NCBI RefSeq assembly: GCF_000186865.1
Contig: NW_008705613.1
Coordinates: forward strand, 81,496 to 99,977
Length of the DNA stretch: 18,482 nt
Direction of reading: 5' to 3'
From: Aureococcus anophagefferens
Lineage: Eukaryota > Sar > Pelagophyceae > Pelagomonadales > Pelagomonadaceae
Shown one piece after another: positions 17,763 to 18,482 of the stretch (position 1 is its first letter; the number at the start of each line of letters is the position of its first letter). The notes under the pieces are model-generated. The model worked only from the letters and a program-made list of their open reading frames with translations, searched no databases and was not told where the DNA came from. The position numbers and the translations under genes are program-made.

Positions 17763-18377
17763 ATGCAGGACAGGCAAGTGATGATGGACGGACCCAAGGC
17801 GCTCGCCCGGGCACGAGCGGCGCACATTTTGTCGCGCAAATTTGCCAACCGAGATCGAGTCAAGGCGAAATTACTGGAAGATCAAGAGATTGCGCGTGCA
17901 AGAGCGAGGGCGGGTCGGGAGGCGACTCGGCGCCGCTGGAAGCTCAAAACACAGCATTCTCCTTTCCTCGTAGATTTAGTTGCCGAAAACGAACGTCTAG
18001 ATGAGGAGAACAAAGTGCGTCTTGCCGCGGAGGCACGTCAAGTACTACTCCTCGAGAAACAACGCGTTGCTCTCAAGCAACAAGTGATTGTCAGAGCGCT
18101 CCGGGAAGAGTCAGACCTGGACGCACTTCGACGTGAGAAACGTGCCATCGTTGACGAAGAGCGGCGCCTTAAGGCCCTCCTCGACCTGGAGAAGACCCAG
18201 ACGCGTAGCAAGGTCGATATGCAGGCTGCTGAACGTGCTGAACGCCAGCGCACTGTCGCTAAGAATGACTTGCGTCGCCAGAAGAACGTTGATCGTCTCC
18301 AGAAGCAACGTACACTGAACCGAGAGCTTCTGCGGGAGGCCACTGACGTCCCTGATGATTCTGATTGCACTTTCTAG
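17763..18377 (+). CDS. Small charged coiled-coil protein, possibly a CFAP141-like microtubule inner protein
   Basis: A 204-residue protein, almost entirely Arg/Lys/Glu/Ala/Leu-rich helix. Residues ~58-130 contain RRRWKLKTQHSPFLVDLVAE, a heptad stretch, then LREESDLDALRREKRAI. This order (RW, a Thr-containing turn, a polar helix, then a Glu-rich LxxExxxxxxEL-like end) recalls the small CFAP141/FAP141 family of doublet-microtubule inner proteins. The resemblance is by eye and weak, and this protein has longer ends. A second helix at ~130-190 is followed by an acidic DVPDDSD tail. Neighbouring NME7 makes a ciliary role attractive but does not prove it. It could instead be any coiled-coil protein. 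The ATG at 17763 is the first in frame, with MM at residues 7-8 as alternatives. It ends with TAG, leaving 105 bases of 3' flank in the window. Confidence 0.7.
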   Translation: MQDRQVMMDGPKALARARAAHILSRKFANRDRVKAKLLEDQEIARARARAGREATRRRWKLKTQHSPFLVDLVAENERLDEENKVRLAAEARQVLLLEKQRVALKQQVIVRALREESDLDALRREKRAIVDEERRLKALLDLEKTQTRSKVDMQAAERAERQRTVAKNDLRRQKNVDRLQKQRTLNRELLREATDVPDDSDCTF

Positions 18378-18482
18378 TACTAAGGTACCAAGGTCACATC
18401 AGCACCACTCTTCGATCCACTACCGGAAGAAGAATGAAGCATCAAGCTACATAAGTGCGGTGCGACCTGCGTCTGCGGGACC

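Overview
This window is nuclear DNA of a eukaryote, most likely a flagellated single-celled protist or alga; I cannot name the lineage. Several genes are split by very short GT-AG introns (about 39 to 93 bases). Genes lie on both strands without operon structure, and the products are eukaryotic: PAN3, a gamma-tubulin complex protein, NME7, a doublet-microtubule-type coiled-coil protein and a single-domain voltage-gated cation channel. Standard stop codons are used throughout.

Layout. 1-2043 (minus): 5' part of a coiled-coil gene whose repeat region is an 84-bp tandem array running off the left edge, with a 4-bp deletion that breaks frame near 1194. 2611-4971 (minus): PAN3, rebuilt here from 11 exons; single-ORF calling misses it. 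4972-5890: divergent intergenic region holding a fold-back element and inverted copies of a ~46-bp promoter-proximal motif. 5891-8773 (plus): uninterrupted gamma-tubulin complex protein gene. 8931-9044: first copy of an 87-bp-identical hairpin-rich repeat. 9330-11003 (plus): cation channel, two exons. 11004-12861: GC-rich repeat region with a ~957-bp inverted-repeat element ending 16 bp before the next start codon. 12862-13956 (plus): NME7, intronless. 13957-16061: repeat-rich, no convincing gene. 16062-17693 (minus): five-exon acyltransferase-3 membrane protein. 17763-18377 (plus): small coiled-coil protein, possibly CFAP141-like, divergent from the acyltransferase across 69 bp.

How the genes fit together. 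Three or four products belong to the microtubule/cilium field: the gamma-tubulin complex protein (nucleation at the basal body), NME7 (doublet-microtubule lumen and gamma-tubulin ring complex), the CFAP-like protein, and perhaps the repeat coiled-coil protein. The channel could be ciliary too, but nothing in the sequence proves it. PAN3 (mRNA deadenylation) and the acyltransferase are unrelated. The clustering may be chance.

The least explained signals are: the ~46-bp motif found in the same orientation upstream of PAN3, the GCP gene and the channel (at 41-42 bases from the ATG in the first two); the twin hairpin-rich repeat; and the array of splice-donor-like GTAAGTCG words near 15.1-15.5 kb. 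I found no wholly novel multi-gene system.
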